From NCBI GenBank assembly GCA_947501475.1, contig CANMWA010000010.1:1-64000 (forward strand): a DNA stretch of 64,000 bases, given 5' to 3'. Position 1 is the first letter of the stretch, and the number at the start of each line of letters is the position of its first letter. The position numbers were made by a program, and so were the translations under genes. Shown here one piece after another: positions 1-8,612 of the stretch. Source of the stretch: an uncultured Aquimarina sp. (GTDB lineage Bacteria; Bacteroidota; Bacteroidia; Flavobacteriales; Flavobacteriaceae). The notes below the pieces were generated by a model. That model ran no database searches, was not told where the DNA came from, and worked only from the letters and a program-made list of their open reading frames with translations.

Positions 1-33
1 GCCTTCTTTATCTGCCAATAACCGGTAGATTTT

Positions 34-66
34 AAACCCTTCATTATAAAAATGAAGGGTTTTTTT
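34..66 (+). terminator. Intrinsic terminator of a gene lying upstream of the window
   Basis: An 11-bp perfect stem (34-44 with 52-62) around a 7-base loop runs straight into a T tract (60-66). No gene inside the window ends here on the plus strand, so it most likely terminates a transcript that enters from the left edge. Confidence 0.75.
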
Positions 67-177
67 ATGCCTGATTTTTTGTTATAGTTACGATACTAAT
101 GCGACAAATACATTAAGTTTTCCAAGAAACTGTATTTTAGTAATTAATATATTTATTATTCTTATCGTATTGACTTT

Positions 178-678
178 ATGAAAAGACTATTTCAATATCT
201 CATATTTGTGCCTATTATTGCTTTTGTTTTGTTCTATATGCATACAAAGTATTCTGAAGCGAATAGTGGAGAACAAGCTCCAGATTTTGAAGCCACTCTT
301 ATAGATGGTACATCATTTAGATTATCTGACTTAAAAGGTAAATATGTGTTGCTTGATTTTTGGGGTTCTTGGTGCCCTCCATGTAGGAAAGAGAATCCAA
401 AATTAGTGACTCTATATGAAAAATATTCTGACAAGCTTACTATTGTTACGGTTGCACTAGAAAAAGATGAAAGACATTGGAGAAAAGCTGCAGAAAAAGA
501 TGGATTTGTATGGAAACATCAAATTGTTAATCAAAATAAATTTGTGATGTTATCATCAATTGCAAGAAAGTATGGCGTTTCAGAGATTCCAGCTAAATTT
601 TTAATTTCCCCTGAAGGTGTGTTGATAGGTAAACGTTCTTTTAAAGAAGTCGATGATATGTTGTCTTTCAGCAATTAA
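178..678 (+). CDS. TlpA-like thiol-disulfide oxidoreductase, membrane anchored
   Basis: A 166-residue thioredoxin-fold protein. Residues 5-21 form one hydrophobic segment (signal anchor), so the domain probably faces the periplasm. The redox motif WCPPC lies at residues 65-69, preceded by the usual LLDFWGSW strand, and a cis-proline is visible in SEIPAKF. This is the TlpA/ResA/AhpC-TSA pattern; such proteins reduce or isomerise periplasmic disulfides, for example in cytochrome c maturation, but the substrate cannot be read from sequence. It stands alone: an upstream terminator lies at 34-66 and a bidirectional one at 725-758. The ATG at 178 is the only start that keeps the whole anchor. Confident of family, unsure of partner. 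Confidence 0.88.
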   Translation: MKRLFQYLIFVPIIAFVLFYMHTKYSEANSGEQAPDFEATLIDGTSFRLSDLKGKYVLLDFWGSWCPPCRKENPKLVTLYEKYSDKLTIVTVALEKDERHWRKAAEKDGFVWKHQIVNQNKFVMLSSIARKYGVSEIPAKFLISPEGVLIGKRSFKEVDDMLSFSN

Positions 679-724
679 CAATGAATGATTCATAAATATA
701 ACGTTTATATTTTTTATAAATTTA

Positions 725-758
725 AAAAGCCCAGATTGTAATTACAATCTGGGCTTTT
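725..758. terminator. Bidirectional intrinsic terminator between convergent genes
   Basis: A perfect 34-base palindrome whose GC-rich core (GCCCAGATTGT and its complement) is flanked by A4 on the left and T4 on the right. It sits between the ends of the convergent thioredoxin gene (678) and acyl-CoA dehydrogenase gene (781) and can serve both strands. Confidence 0.85.
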
Positions 759-780
759 GGGTTAGAGAATTTTTAACTAA

Positions 781-1923
781 TTAATCTCTAAGAATACTTC
801 TTGATATAACAATTTTTTGAATTTCACTTGTTCCTTCGTAAATCTGAGTAATTTTTGCATCTCTCATTAATCGCTCAACATGATAATCCTTTACAAAACC
901 ATTACCTCCATGTACTTGTACAGCTTCTACAGATACTTCCATGGCAACTTGTGAAGCGTATAATTTGGCCATTGCACCCGATAGGTCGTAGTCCTCATGA
1001 TTATCTTTGTCCATAGCAGCTTTGTATACTAGCATTCTTGCAGCTTCAATTTGAGTGTGCATATCGGCAAGCTTAAAAGCAATTGCTTGATGATTCATTA
1101 TTTCTGTTCCGAAGGCTTTACGAACTTTTGAATATTCTTTTGCTAATTCATAAGCTCCTGCTGCAATCCCTAATGCTTGTGCTGCAATTCCAATACGACC
1201 ACCGGCAAGTGTTTTCATGGCAAATTTAAAACCAAATCCATCTTCTCCTATTCGATTTTCTTTAGGTACTTTTACATCATTAAAAATAAGAGAATGTGTG
1301 TCACTTCCTCTAATACCTAGTTTATCTTCTTTTGGGCCGATTTCAAAACCTTCCCATCCTTTTTCAACAATAAATGCATTAATACCACGATGCTTTTTTT
1401 CTTTATCGGTTTGAGCAATTACTAGATGATAATCTGCACTTCCGCCATTGGTAATCCAGTTTTTTGTTCCATTAAGAATGTAATGATCTCCTTTGTCAAT
1501 TGCTGTAGTTTTTTGTGAAGTAGCATCACTACCAGCTTCAGGTTCTGATAAACAAAATGCACCGATAGATTCGCCTGTAGTTAATTTAGAAAGGTATTTT
1601 TCTTTTTGTTCTGGAGTTCCATAAGTGTCAAGTCCCCAACATACCAAAGAGTTATTTACTGATACAATAACAGAGCAAGATGCATCAATTTTTGATAACT
1701 CCTCCATAGCCAAAACGTAAGAAACAGTATCCATACCACCGCCACCATATTCTGGAGAGGCCATCATACCTAAAAAACCAAGTTCACCCATTCTTTTAAC
1801 CTGTTCCTTTGGAAATTCTTGCTTATTGTCACGCTCAATTACACCAGGTAATAATTCGGCTTTTGCAAAATCACGAGCGGCATCTCGTATCATTAACTGT
1901 TCTTCGGATAGTTTAAAGTCCAT
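781..1923 (-). CDS. Acyl-CoA dehydrogenase (short-chain/butyryl type)
   Basis: A 380-residue flavoprotein of normal family length. It oxidises acyl-CoA to 2-enoyl-CoA in fatty-acid or branched-chain amino-acid breakdown and passes electrons to ETF. The acyl-CoA dehydrogenase signature AFCLSEPEAGSDA lies at residues 122-134. The C-terminal QIYEGTSEIQ motif carries Glu363, which aligns with the catalytic base of butyryl-CoA dehydrogenases, and VQVHGGNGF is also typical. Start ATG at 1923; a TATATTTG element on the same strand (2024-2017) gives a leader of about 90 bases. It is a single gene convergent with the thioredoxin gene. Chain-length preference cannot be settled from sequence alone. Confidence 0.93.
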   Translation of the reverse strand: MDFKLSEEQLMIRDAARDFAKAELLPGVIERDNKQEFPKEQVKRMGELGFLGMMASPEYGGGGMDTVSYVLAMEELSKIDASCSVIVSVNNSLVCWGLDTYGTPEQKEKYLSKLTTGESIGAFCLSEPEAGSDATSQKTTAIDKGDHYILNGTKNWITNGGSADYHLVIAQTDKEKKHRGINAFIVEKGWEGFEIGPKEDKLGIRGSDTHSLIFNDVKVPKENRIGEDGFGFKFAMKTLAGGRIGIAAQALGIAAGAYELAKEYSKVRKAFGTEIMNHQAIAFKLADMHTQIEAARMLVYKAAMDKDNHEDYDLSGAMAKLYASQVAMEVSVEAVQVHGGNGFVKDYHVERLMRDAKITQIYEGTSEIQKIVISRSILRD

Positions 1924-2016
1924 ATTTCTCTATAATTTACTGTGCGCGCATAACACGCAATTTGTACTTTTTGATGAAAATAAATCGAGATTGTTTCGAT
2001 ATTTTTATTAATCCTA

Positions 2017-2024
2017 CAAATATA
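2017..2024 (-). promoter_or_regulatory. Candidate -7 element for acyl-CoA dehydrogenase
   Basis: On the minus strand this reads TATATTTG, an exact match to the Bacteroidota -7 consensus TAnnTTTG, about 95 bases upstream of the start at 1923. No clear -33 TTTG was found at the usual spacing, so the call rests on the -7 box alone. Confidence 0.45.
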
Positions 2025-2192
2025 AGTGATAATACGATAGTTTTAATGTTTTTTTTGTTTTTTGAGAACATCATTTGTTAGCGTTTAATTAAACAAATTT
2101 CTTCTTGTATTTTAGTATGTAGATGTAAAATAATAGTTGATTTTATAGATATAATTTTATTTTTATTTAAGCTTTTGCCATATTTAGTTTTT

Positions 2193-2200
2193 TATATTTG
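2193..2200 (+). promoter_or_regulatory. Candidate -7 element of the dehydrogenase-nhaB-exbBD-tonB-folC run
   Basis: TATATTTG matches TAnnTTTG exactly. A TTTG lies at 2174-2177, only 15 bases upstream, shorter than the usual spacing. It would give a leader of roughly 160 bases that contains the hairpin at 2266-2279. Confidence 0.45.
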
Positions 2201-2265
2201 TGAGGTCACATTTTAATTATAGTTTCAATGTATTGTAATACCCTTGTAATATGACTCAACTCTAA

Positions 2266-2279
2266 CCTCCGTTTGGAGG
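2266..2279 (+). promoter_or_regulatory. Small hairpin in the 5' leader of the Glu/Leu dehydrogenase gene
   Basis: CCTCC (2266-2270), a GTTT loop and GGAGG (2275-2279) form a tight 5-bp GC hairpin about 85 bases upstream of the start codon. It is followed by ATATTTTAAT rather than a T run, so it is not a standard terminator. Its role is unknown. Confidence 0.4.
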
Positions 2280-2363
2280 AATATTTTAATAGTAATGTAT
2301 AGAACACTAGTCGTGTTATTTTTAGAAAAAGAGTTAAGTACTCAATGAATTGAAATTTTATAA

Positions 2364-3590
2364 ATGAAAGAATTATTAAAAAAATACGAAAATAAAACTC
2401 CAGAAATTGTTTTTAACTGGAAAGATTCTGAGACAGAAGCAGAAGGTTGGACAGTTGTAAACTCGTTAAGAGGAGGTGCAGCTGGAGGTGGTACTAGAAT
2501 GCGTGATGGACTGGATATGAACGAAGTTCTTTCGTTGGCAAAAACCATGGAAGTAAAATTTACAGTATCTGGACCTGAAATTGGAGGTGCAAAATCTGGA
2601 ATTAATTTTGATCCAAATGATCCACGTAAGAAAGGTGTGCTAAAACGATGGTACAAAGCCGTATCTCCATTATTAAAGAGTTATTATGGTACAGGAGGAG
2701 ATCTAAATGTAGATGAAATTCACGAAGTAATTCCGATAACAGAAGAATGTGGAGTTTGGCATCCTCAAGAAGGAGTTTTTAATGGCCATTTTCAACCTAC
2801 AGAAGCCGATAAGATTAATAGAATAGGTCAATTACGACAAGGAGTGATCAAAGTATTAGAAAACACTATGTTTTCTCCTGATGTTTCAAGAAAGTATACT
2901 GTCGCTGATATGATTACAGGATATGGAGTAGCCGAAGCGGTAAGACATTATTATGATATATATAATGGTGATGTAAAAGGAAAGAGAGCGATAGTGCAAG
3001 GTTTTGGTAATGTAGGATCAGCTGCAGCGTATTATCTTTCAGAAATGGGAGCAAAAGTGGTTGGAATCATTGATCATGCTGGTGGGCTCATAAAAGAAGA
3101 CGGCTTTTCTTTTGAAGAAATAAAGCAACTGTACTTAAATAAAAAAGGAAATAAATTATATAGTGAAATATTAATTCCATTTGAAGAGTTAAATGAAAAG
3201 ATATGGTCATTACCGACAGAGATTTTTGCACCTTGTGCAGCATCACGATTAATTACAAAAGATCAGATAACTAAGATGATTGAAGCTGGTCTTGAAGTGA
3301 TTTCCTGTGGAGCTAATGTTCCTTTTGCAGATAAAGAAATATTCTTTGGTCCTATAATGGAGTATACTGATGAACGCGTAAGTTTGATACCAGATTTTAT
3401 TTCAAATTGTGGGATGGCCAGGGTTTTTGCATATTTCATGGAGCGAAGAGTACAGATGACTGATGAAGCTATTTTTATGGATACTTCAGAAACCATAAAG
3501 AGAGCGATTCAAAACACTTATAATAATAATCAAACAAAAACTAATATTAGTAAAACAGCTTTTGAGATTGCTCTTAAACAGCTGGTGTAG
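2364..3590 (+). CDS. Glu/Leu/Phe/Val dehydrogenase family protein
   Basis: A 408-residue amino-acid dehydrogenase that should deaminate an amino acid to its 2-oxo acid with NAD(P). The substrate-side half shows the family glycine cluster GGAAGGGTRM (37-46), Lys65, the GGAKSGI lysine (Lys77) and the catalytic-type Asp113 in GGDLNVDE. A Rossmann motif GFGNVGSAA lies at 213-221. The exact substrate cannot be assigned. It opens a plus-strand run: nhaB starts 26 bases after its stop. Start ATG at 2364 follows a long leader with a hairpin. Composition resembles its neighbours. Confidence 0.9.
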   Translation: MKELLKKYENKTPEIVFNWKDSETEAEGWTVVNSLRGGAAGGGTRMRDGLDMNEVLSLAKTMEVKFTVSGPEIGGAKSGINFDPNDPRKKGVLKRWYKAVSPLLKSYYGTGGDLNVDEIHEVIPITEECGVWHPQEGVFNGHFQPTEADKINRIGQLRQGVIKVLENTMFSPDVSRKYTVADMITGYGVAEAVRHYYDIYNGDVKGKRAIVQGFGNVGSAAAYYLSEMGAKVVGIIDHAGGLIKEDGFSFEEIKQLYLNKKGNKLYSEILIPFEELNEKIWSLPTEIFAPCAASRLITKDQITKMIEAGLEVISCGANVPFADKEIFFGPIMEYTDERVSLIPDFISNCGMARVFAYFMERRVQMTDEAIFMDTSETIKRAIQNTYNNNQTKTNISKTAFEIALKQLV

Positions 3591-3616
3591 TATTAATCGT
3601 ATAACCAAATACAACT

Positions 3617-5143
3617 ATGTTCAAGTATTTTTTAGGAAGTAGTCCGAAATGGTTCAAAACCGTAATGATCGGATTTTTAATTTTTAATGTTTTTTCCTAT
3701 TTCGTTTTAGGTCCAACAATAACTGCTTGGTTATTTATTGGAGAGTTTATTTTTACGCTAGCAATGGCATTAAAGTGCTACCCATTACAGTCGGGAGGAT
3801 TGCTTGCTATAGAGGCTTTAGCTCTAGGGTTAACACACCCTATGTATAAAATGGATCATGGAAAAGTTGTATACGACGAGTTAGGAAAAGGGATTAAAGG
3901 TGGAGTGTATATTGAAGTTGTACAGAATTTAGAGGTCATACTACTACTTGTTTTTATGGTAGCTGGGATTTATTTTATGAAACCTTTGTTGATGTATATT
4001 TTTAGTAAAGTTTTTACTAAAATAAAATCAAAAATGATGCTATCATTATTATTTGTTTTTCTTTCGGCTGTGCTTTCTGCATTTCTGGATGCCTTAACCG
4101 TTACTGCTGTTTTAATAAGTGTTGCGGTTGGGTTTTATGGGGTATATCATAAAATTCATTCAGGATCTGGTGATTACGATGAGAGCGGAGTATTGGATAA
4201 AAAAGAATTAAGCGGAGAAACCTTAGAGCAATTTAGAAGTTTCTTAAGAAGTTTGGTGATGCATGGTGTTGTTGGTACTGCACTTGGGGGAGTTTGTACC
4301 CTAGTTGGAGAGCCCCAAAACTTACTTATTGGAGAACGTATGGGGTGGGATTTTATAGAATTCTTCTTAAAAATGGCACCAATTTCTATACCTGTATTTG
4401 GAGCAGGATTAGTTACAACAATGATTTTAGAAGCTACAGGAACGTTTGGCTTTGGAGCAAAATTACCAGAGGTTGCCAGAAAGATTATTGAAAGTTATAC
4501 AGAAGAAGAAGATGCTAACAGATCAGATAAATCCAAATATGGATTGATTGTACAAGCGGTATCTGCATTACTTTTGATTGTTGGTTTAGCAATGCATATA
4601 GCGCCGGTTGGTTTTATAGGCTTAGCACTAATAATTGTTCAAACTGCCTTTATTGGGATTACTGAAGAACATCAATTAGGGAAAGCTTTTGAAGAAGCAC
4701 TTCCATTTACAGGTTTAATAGTTGTTTTCTTTGTGATTGTAGCGATGATTCATGATCAACATTTATTTACACCAATTATTGACTGGGCTTTGTCTTTAGA
4801 TCCAGGGAAACAACCTTCAATGTTTTATGTGGCTAATGGAGTATTATCTATGATTAGTGACAATGTCTTTGTAGCTACAGTATATATAGGAGAAGTTAGA
4901 CAAGCTTTTGATAATGGAGCAATATCACGAGAACAATTTGAAAAATTAGCGATTGCAATTAATACAGGTACAAATTTACCAAGTGTTGCAACACCTAATG
5001 GGCAGGCTGCGTTCTTATTCTTACTAACCTCTTCATTAGCGCCACTAATTGGATTGTCATATATGAAAATGGTTAAAATGGCTTTTCCTTATACAATAGT
5101 ATTGGGAGGGATTGGTTTGTTGGGAATTATATATATATTATAA
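3617..5143 (+). CDS. nhaB: Sodium/proton antiporter NhaB
   Basis: A 508-residue inner-membrane protein that matches, from memory of the E. coli sequence, NhaB along its whole length: GEFIFTLAMALKCYPL, AFLDALTV, GTALGGVCTLVGEPQNL, ISDNVFVATVYIGE and NTGTNLPSVATPNGQAAF are all recognisable. It expels Na+ in exchange for protons. Many hydrophobic segments are evident, with polar loops at residues 185-205 and 295-315. It lies 26 bases behind the dehydrogenase gene and 67 bases ahead of exbB, so it is probably co-transcribed. A marine habitat would fit a need for Na+ export. Confidence 0.93.
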   Translation: MFKYFLGSSPKWFKTVMIGFLIFNVFSYFVLGPTITAWLFIGEFIFTLAMALKCYPLQSGGLLAIEALALGLTHPMYKMDHGKVVYDELGKGIKGGVYIEVVQNLEVILLLVFMVAGIYFMKPLLMYIFSKVFTKIKSKMMLSLLFVFLSAVLSAFLDALTVTAVLISVAVGFYGVYHKIHSGSGDYDESGVLDKKELSGETLEQFRSFLRSLVMHGVVGTALGGVCTLVGEPQNLLIGERMGWDFIEFFLKMAPISIPVFGAGLVTTMILEATGTFGFGAKLPEVARKIIESYTEEEDANRSDKSKYGLIVQAVSALLLIVGLAMHIAPVGFIGLALIIVQTAFIGITEEHQLGKAFEEALPFTGLIVVFFVIVAMIHDQHLFTPIIDWALSLDPGKQPSMFYVANGVLSMISDNVFVATVYIGEVRQAFDNGAISREQFEKLAIAINTGTNLPSVATPNGQAAFLFLLTSSLAPLIGLSYMKMVKMAFPYTIVLGGIGLLGIIYIL

Positions 5144-5210
5144 AGAGAAATCATATACTTAAGCTATAGAAACAACGTTAATATACTAACACTAAATTAA
5201 TAAAACTAAA

Positions 5211-5909
5211 ATGACAAATTTATTTATGCTTGGCGCCTTAGCCCAAAAAACTAGCGAGTCAGTTGCCGATGAAGACAATTCATTGTCCATTATGGATCTA
5301 TTGTTTAGCGGAGGAACTGGTGCAGTGGTCATCATATCTATTCTTTTTGTATTGCTTTTTGTAGCAGTGTATATATATTTTGAAAGGATTTTTGCTATAA
5401 AAACAGCTTCAAAATATGATAAAACTTTTATGGACAAGATTCGGGATAATGTTGTAAGTGGTAAAATTGAAGCAGCAAAAATTTTATGCGCTCAAACTAA
5501 TAATCCTGTAGCGAGATTAACTGAAAAAGGAATTTCAAGAATAGGTCATTCATTAGAAGATATTAATAAAGCTATTGAAAATGCTGGAAGACTAGAAGTA
5601 TATAAGCTAGAAAAGAATGTTAGTATCCTTGCTACAGTAGCAGGAGCGGCTCCTATGATAGGTTTTCTTGGTACAGTAATTGGTATGATTTTAGCATTCC
5701 ATAATTTGGCAGCGAGTGAAGGAACTGCTGATATGGGAGTTTTGGCAGAAGGTATTTATACAGCTATGACAACAACCGTTGCAGGGTTGGTAGTAGGTAT
5801 TGTGGCTTATATTGGGTATAATCATTTGGTTGTACGTACAGATAAAGTTATCCATAGTATGGAAGCGAATACTGTTGATTTCCTTGATTTATTAAACGAA
5901 CCCGCGTAA
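5211..5909 (+). CDS. exbB: ExbB/TolQ/MotA-family proton channel subunit
   Basis: A 232-residue inner-membrane protein with the three-helix layout of ExbB/TolQ: helix 1 near residues 37-58, a long cytoplasmic part, then helices 2 and 3 near 140-162 and 175-205 with the conserved core AAPMIGFLGTVIGMI and TTVAGLVVGIVAYIGYN. With ExbD it conducts protons to power TonB. One base separates its stop from exbD. The N-terminal stretch (MLGALAQKTSESVADED) looks partly signal-like, as is common for flavobacterial ExbB. Confidence 0.92.
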   Translation: MTNLFMLGALAQKTSESVADEDNSLSIMDLLFSGGTGAVVIISILFVLLFVAVYIYFERIFAIKTASKYDKTFMDKIRDNVVSGKIEAAKILCAQTNNPVARLTEKGISRIGHSLEDINKAIENAGRLEVYKLEKNVSILATVAGAAPMIGFLGTVIGMILAFHNLAASEGTADMGVLAEGIYTAMTTTVAGLVVGIVAYIGYNHLVVRTDKVIHSMEANTVDFLDLLNEPA

Positions 5910-5910
5910 T

Positions 5911-6303
5911 ATGAATTTAAGAGGTAGAAATAAAGTTAGTCCAGAGTTTAGTATGTCATCAATGACAGATATTGTATTTCTGTTATTGGTTTTCTTTTTA
6001 CTAACATCCCCCGCAATTACTCCAGAAGCCCTTGATTTGGTATTACCAAAAGCTAAGGGTAAGAGTTCTAATGCTCAAAATATATCGGTAAGTATTACAA
6101 ATAAACTTCAGTATTATATTGATAATGAACGTATTACGCAAAGCAAATTAGAATCTACCTTATTATCACGTTTGGAAGGTCAAAAAGAGCCTACGATTAT
6201 TTTAAGAGCTGAAGAAGGAGTGCCAATAGAAAAGGCAGTTAGTGTAATGGATATTGCAAACCGAAATAAGTTTAAAGTTATATTGGCAGTTAAGCCCAAT
6301 TAG
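5911..6303 (+). CDS. exbD: ExbD/TolR-family biopolymer transport protein
   Basis: A 130-residue protein with the ExbD plan: short cytoplasmic N-terminus, one membrane helix (residues 21-36) and a periplasmic domain. Asp20 in the SSMTDIVFLL motif corresponds to the essential proton-carrying aspartate of ExbD. It begins one base after the exbB stop and ends two bases before tonB, so the three are translated as a unit. Confidence 0.92.
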   Translation: MNLRGRNKVSPEFSMSSMTDIVFLLLVFFLLTSPAITPEALDLVLPKAKGKSSNAQNISVSITNKLQYYIDNERITQSKLESTLLSRLEGQKEPTIILRAEEGVPIEKAVSVMDIANRNKFKVILAVKPN

Positions 6304-6305
6304 AA

Positions 6306-7199
6306 ATGATAAAGCTAGATACAAAACATAAAAGAAAATCCTTTGCATTAACAGTGTTTTTGCACGTAGGGATTATCTTTTTGTTGTTTTATCTAAGTTT
6401 AAATTATATTGCTCCAGAAGAAGAAAGTGGTATCGCTTTAAATTTTGGAACTACAGATATGGGTTCTGGTAAAGTGCAACCAACTAAACCTATAAAGTCA
6501 TCACCAAAAAAAACTACTCCAGAGCTTACTTCATCAATTCCAGAGCCACAAGAGGATTCTCCTGAAGTTAAAGAAAAAGTTGTTACCCAGGAATTAGAAG
6601 ATGCACCTGTAATAGAGAAAAAACCAAAAAAGAAGCCTAAAAAAAAGGTTGAAAAACCAAAAGAAAAGCCTAGACCTTCTGATAAGAGTCCTTCAAAAAA
6701 TACTACAAAAGAAAAACCAGTAAAGAAAGTAGAAGAAAAGAAACCTGATCCAAAACCTGATAAATCTACATTAGATATTCTAAGCAGTTTTTCTAATGGT
6801 CCAAAAAATGATGGTCAGACAAAAGGAGGAGAGGGTAATGATAGATCGCCAGGAGATAAAGGTAACCCTAATGGAGATCCTAATGCTAAATCTTATTATG
6901 GAACAGGTAAAGGCTTGGATGGTGATGGGAACTATCGTTTAGGGGGGCGTAAAGCACTTAATAAACAGAAATTTGTTCAGGATTGTAATGAATCTGGCAT
7001 CGTAGTGGTTAAGATAGAAGTTAATCAAGGTGGTAAGGTGGTAAGAGCAATTCCTGGAGTTAAAGGAACTACCAATAGTGCTTCTTGCTTAATGGAACCA
7101 GCAAAAAGAGCTGCATTTGCAACAAAGTTTAATAGTGATTCTAAAGCACCAGTTAAACAAGTAGGAACAATAATATATCAATTTAAAATATCCGAATAA
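6306..7199 (+). CDS. tonB: TonB-like energy transducer
   Basis: A 297-residue protein with an N-terminal anchor helix (about 12-34) containing His20, the residue position that couples E. coli TonB to ExbB/ExbD. A Pro/Lys/Glu-rich stretch (about 48-150) would span the periplasm, a Gly/Asn/Asp-rich linker follows (about 160-210), and a TonB-type C-terminal domain begins near 212 and ends in GTIIYQFKISE. Two cysteines (in VQDCNES and SASCLME) lie in that domain and could form a disulfide. It would energise TonB-dependent outer-membrane receptors. It sits directly after exbD and 6 bases before folC. Confidence 0.9.
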   Translation: MIKLDTKHKRKSFALTVFLHVGIIFLLFYLSLNYIAPEEESGIALNFGTTDMGSGKVQPTKPIKSSPKKTTPELTSSIPEPQEDSPEVKEKVVTQELEDAPVIEKKPKKKPKKKVEKPKEKPRPSDKSPSKNTTKEKPVKKVEEKKPDPKPDKSTLDILSSFSNGPKNDGQTKGGEGNDRSPGDKGNPNGDPNAKSYYGTGKGLDGDGNYRLGGRKALNKQKFVQDCNESGIVVVKIEVNQGGKVVRAIPGVKGTTNSASCLMEPAKRAAFATKFNSDSKAPVKQVGTIIYQFKISE

Positions 7200-7205
7200 T
7201 AAAGA

Positions 7206-8423
7206 ATGAATTACAGGGAGACGCTCGATTGGATGTTTACCCAATTACCAATGTATCAGCGTCAGGGCGGCAGTGCTTATAAGATTGATCTTCAAAAAAC
7301 TTTACAATTAGCACAACATCTTGGTAGCCCCGAGAATAAATTTAAGAGTATTCATGTAGCTGGAACCAACGGAAAAGGTTCTACAAGTCATATGTTGGCT
7401 TCTGTGCTGCAAGAAGCGGGCTATAAAGCAGGTTTGTATACGTCTCCTCACCTTAAAGATTTTAGAGAGCGTATTCGAGTTAATGGTGAAATGATTTCCG
7501 AAGATTATGTTGTGGATTTTATAGCAAGTCATCAATTGTATTTTGAAAAAAACCACCTTTCCTTTTTTGAAATGACAGTTGGGATGGCGTTTCAATATTT
7601 TGTAGATACCAAAGTTGATATAGCGGTCATTGAAGTGGGTCTGGGTGGTAGATTAGATTCTACCAATATTATAACTCCTGAAGCCTCAATAATTACTAAT
7701 ATAGGTATAGATCATACTCAGTTTTTAGGGAATACCTTAGAAGAAATTGCTTCAGAAAAAGCTGGAATTATCAAGCAAAATGTCCCAGTAATTATAGGAA
7801 GGACTACTCCCGAAACAGAAAAAGTTTTTAAAGAAAAAGCTAAGGCTTGTAATAGCACATTGTATTTGGCTTCTGACTATAATGGTGCGGTCTACTCTTC
7901 AGACCTAAAAGGTGATTATCAAAAGGAAAATATTAAAACAACATTGCAAAGTATTTCTGTTTTGCAGAATAAAGGATGGAAAATAGATGATTCGTCTATT
8001 CGGCGAGGTTTGAATAATGTGGTTTCTAATACTGGATTATTAGGAAGATGGCAGATATTACAGCAAAACCCTAGAGTAATTTGTGATACTGCTCATAATC
8101 CGGATGGGCTAAAACCAGTTTTTGCACAACTGTTAAATGAAGATTATGATCATCTTCATATAGTTATGGGTATGGTGAATGATAAAGATCTGGATGTTGT
8201 TTTACCGCTTTTTCCAACTAAAGCTCAATACTATTTTGCTAAACCAGATATTCTTCGAGGGTTAGATGAACAGAAACTTAGAAAAAAAGCCTTAACATAT
8301 AAATTATTTGGAGAAGAATATCTCTCTGTAAAAAAAGCGTATAAAGCTGCCTTACAGCAAGCTACAAAGCGAGATTTAATTTATGTTGGAGGTAGTACAT
8401 TTGTAGTTGCAGAAATAATTTAA
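7206..8423 (+). CDS. folC: Folylpolyglutamate synthase / dihydrofolate synthase
   Basis: A 405-residue Mur-ligase-family enzyme that adds glutamate to folates (and, in bifunctional forms, to dihydropteroate). The ATP loop AGTNGKGST is at residues 52-60, followed by the SPHLKDFRERI region typical of FolC. EVGLGGRLDSTN and the C-terminal CDTAHNPDG motif confirm the family. It is the last gene of the plus-strand run and starts 6 bases after tonB, an arrangement I know from other flavobacteria. No clear terminator follows; the tRNA promoter begins 20 bases downstream. Confidence 0.93.
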   Translation: MNYRETLDWMFTQLPMYQRQGGSAYKIDLQKTLQLAQHLGSPENKFKSIHVAGTNGKGSTSHMLASVLQEAGYKAGLYTSPHLKDFRERIRVNGEMISEDYVVDFIASHQLYFEKNHLSFFEMTVGMAFQYFVDTKVDIAVIEVGLGGRLDSTNIITPEASIITNIGIDHTQFLGNTLEEIASEKAGIIKQNVPVIIGRTTPETEKVFKEKAKACNSTLYLASDYNGAVYSSDLKGDYQKENIKTTLQSISVLQNKGWKIDDSSIRRGLNNVVSNTGLLGRWQILQQNPRVICDTAHNPDGLKPVFAQLLNEDYDHLHIVMGMVNDKDLDVVLPLFPTKAQYYFAKPDILRGLDEQKLRKKALTYKLFGEEYLSVKKAYKAALQQATKRDLIYVGGSTFVVAEII

Positions 8424-8441
8424 ATTTTCTTTAAAATTCTT

Positions 8442-8471
8442 TTGGTAGACAGTAAAACTGTCTTATATTTG
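8442..8471 (+). promoter_or_regulatory. Promoter of tRNA-Val
   Basis: TTTG at 8442-8445, 18 bases of spacer, then TATATTTG at 8464-8471. This is a near-ideal Bacteroidota housekeeping promoter, placed about 22 bases before the mature tRNA 5' end. Confidence 0.8.
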
Positions 8472-8492
8472 CATCCGCAATCGCAAGATAGC

Positions 8493-8567
8493 GGGCGCTT
8501 AGCTCAGTTGGTTCAGAGCACTTGGTTTACACCCAAGGGGTCAGGGGTTCGAATCCCTTAGCGCCCA
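8493..8567 (+). tRNA. tRNA-Val (anticodon TAC)
   Basis: A complete cloverleaf can be folded: acceptor stem GGGCGCT/AGCGCCC (8493-8499 with 8560-8566), discriminator A at 8567, D arm with GCTCAGTTGGTTCAGAGC, anticodon stem CTTGG/CCAAG around TTTACAC giving anticodon TAC, and a T arm containing GGTTCGAATCC. The 3' CCA is not encoded and must be added. It has its own promoter and terminator and is not part of a tRNA cluster in this window. Confidence 0.97.
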
Positions 8568-8580
8568 CTTAATTTTTTTA

Positions 8581-8612
8581 AAACCTGTAAATTATTATTT
8601 ACAGGTTTTTTT
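8581..8612 (+). terminator. Terminator of tRNA-Val
   Basis: A 12-bp perfect stem (8581-8592 with 8597-8608), TATT loop, and a T run through 8612, starting 13 bases after the tRNA. Confidence 0.85.

Larger units (their letters stand above)
1924..2363. other. 440-base divergent intergenic region
   Basis: No gene is visible. It holds candidate promoters for both flanking genes (minus strand 2017-2024, plus strand 2193-2200), a small inverted repeat ATCGA/TCGAT at 1984-2000 in the acyl-CoA dehydrogenase leader, and a compact hairpin at 2266-2279 in the leader of the downstream dehydrogenase. The rest is plain AT-rich spacer. Confidence 0.6.
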
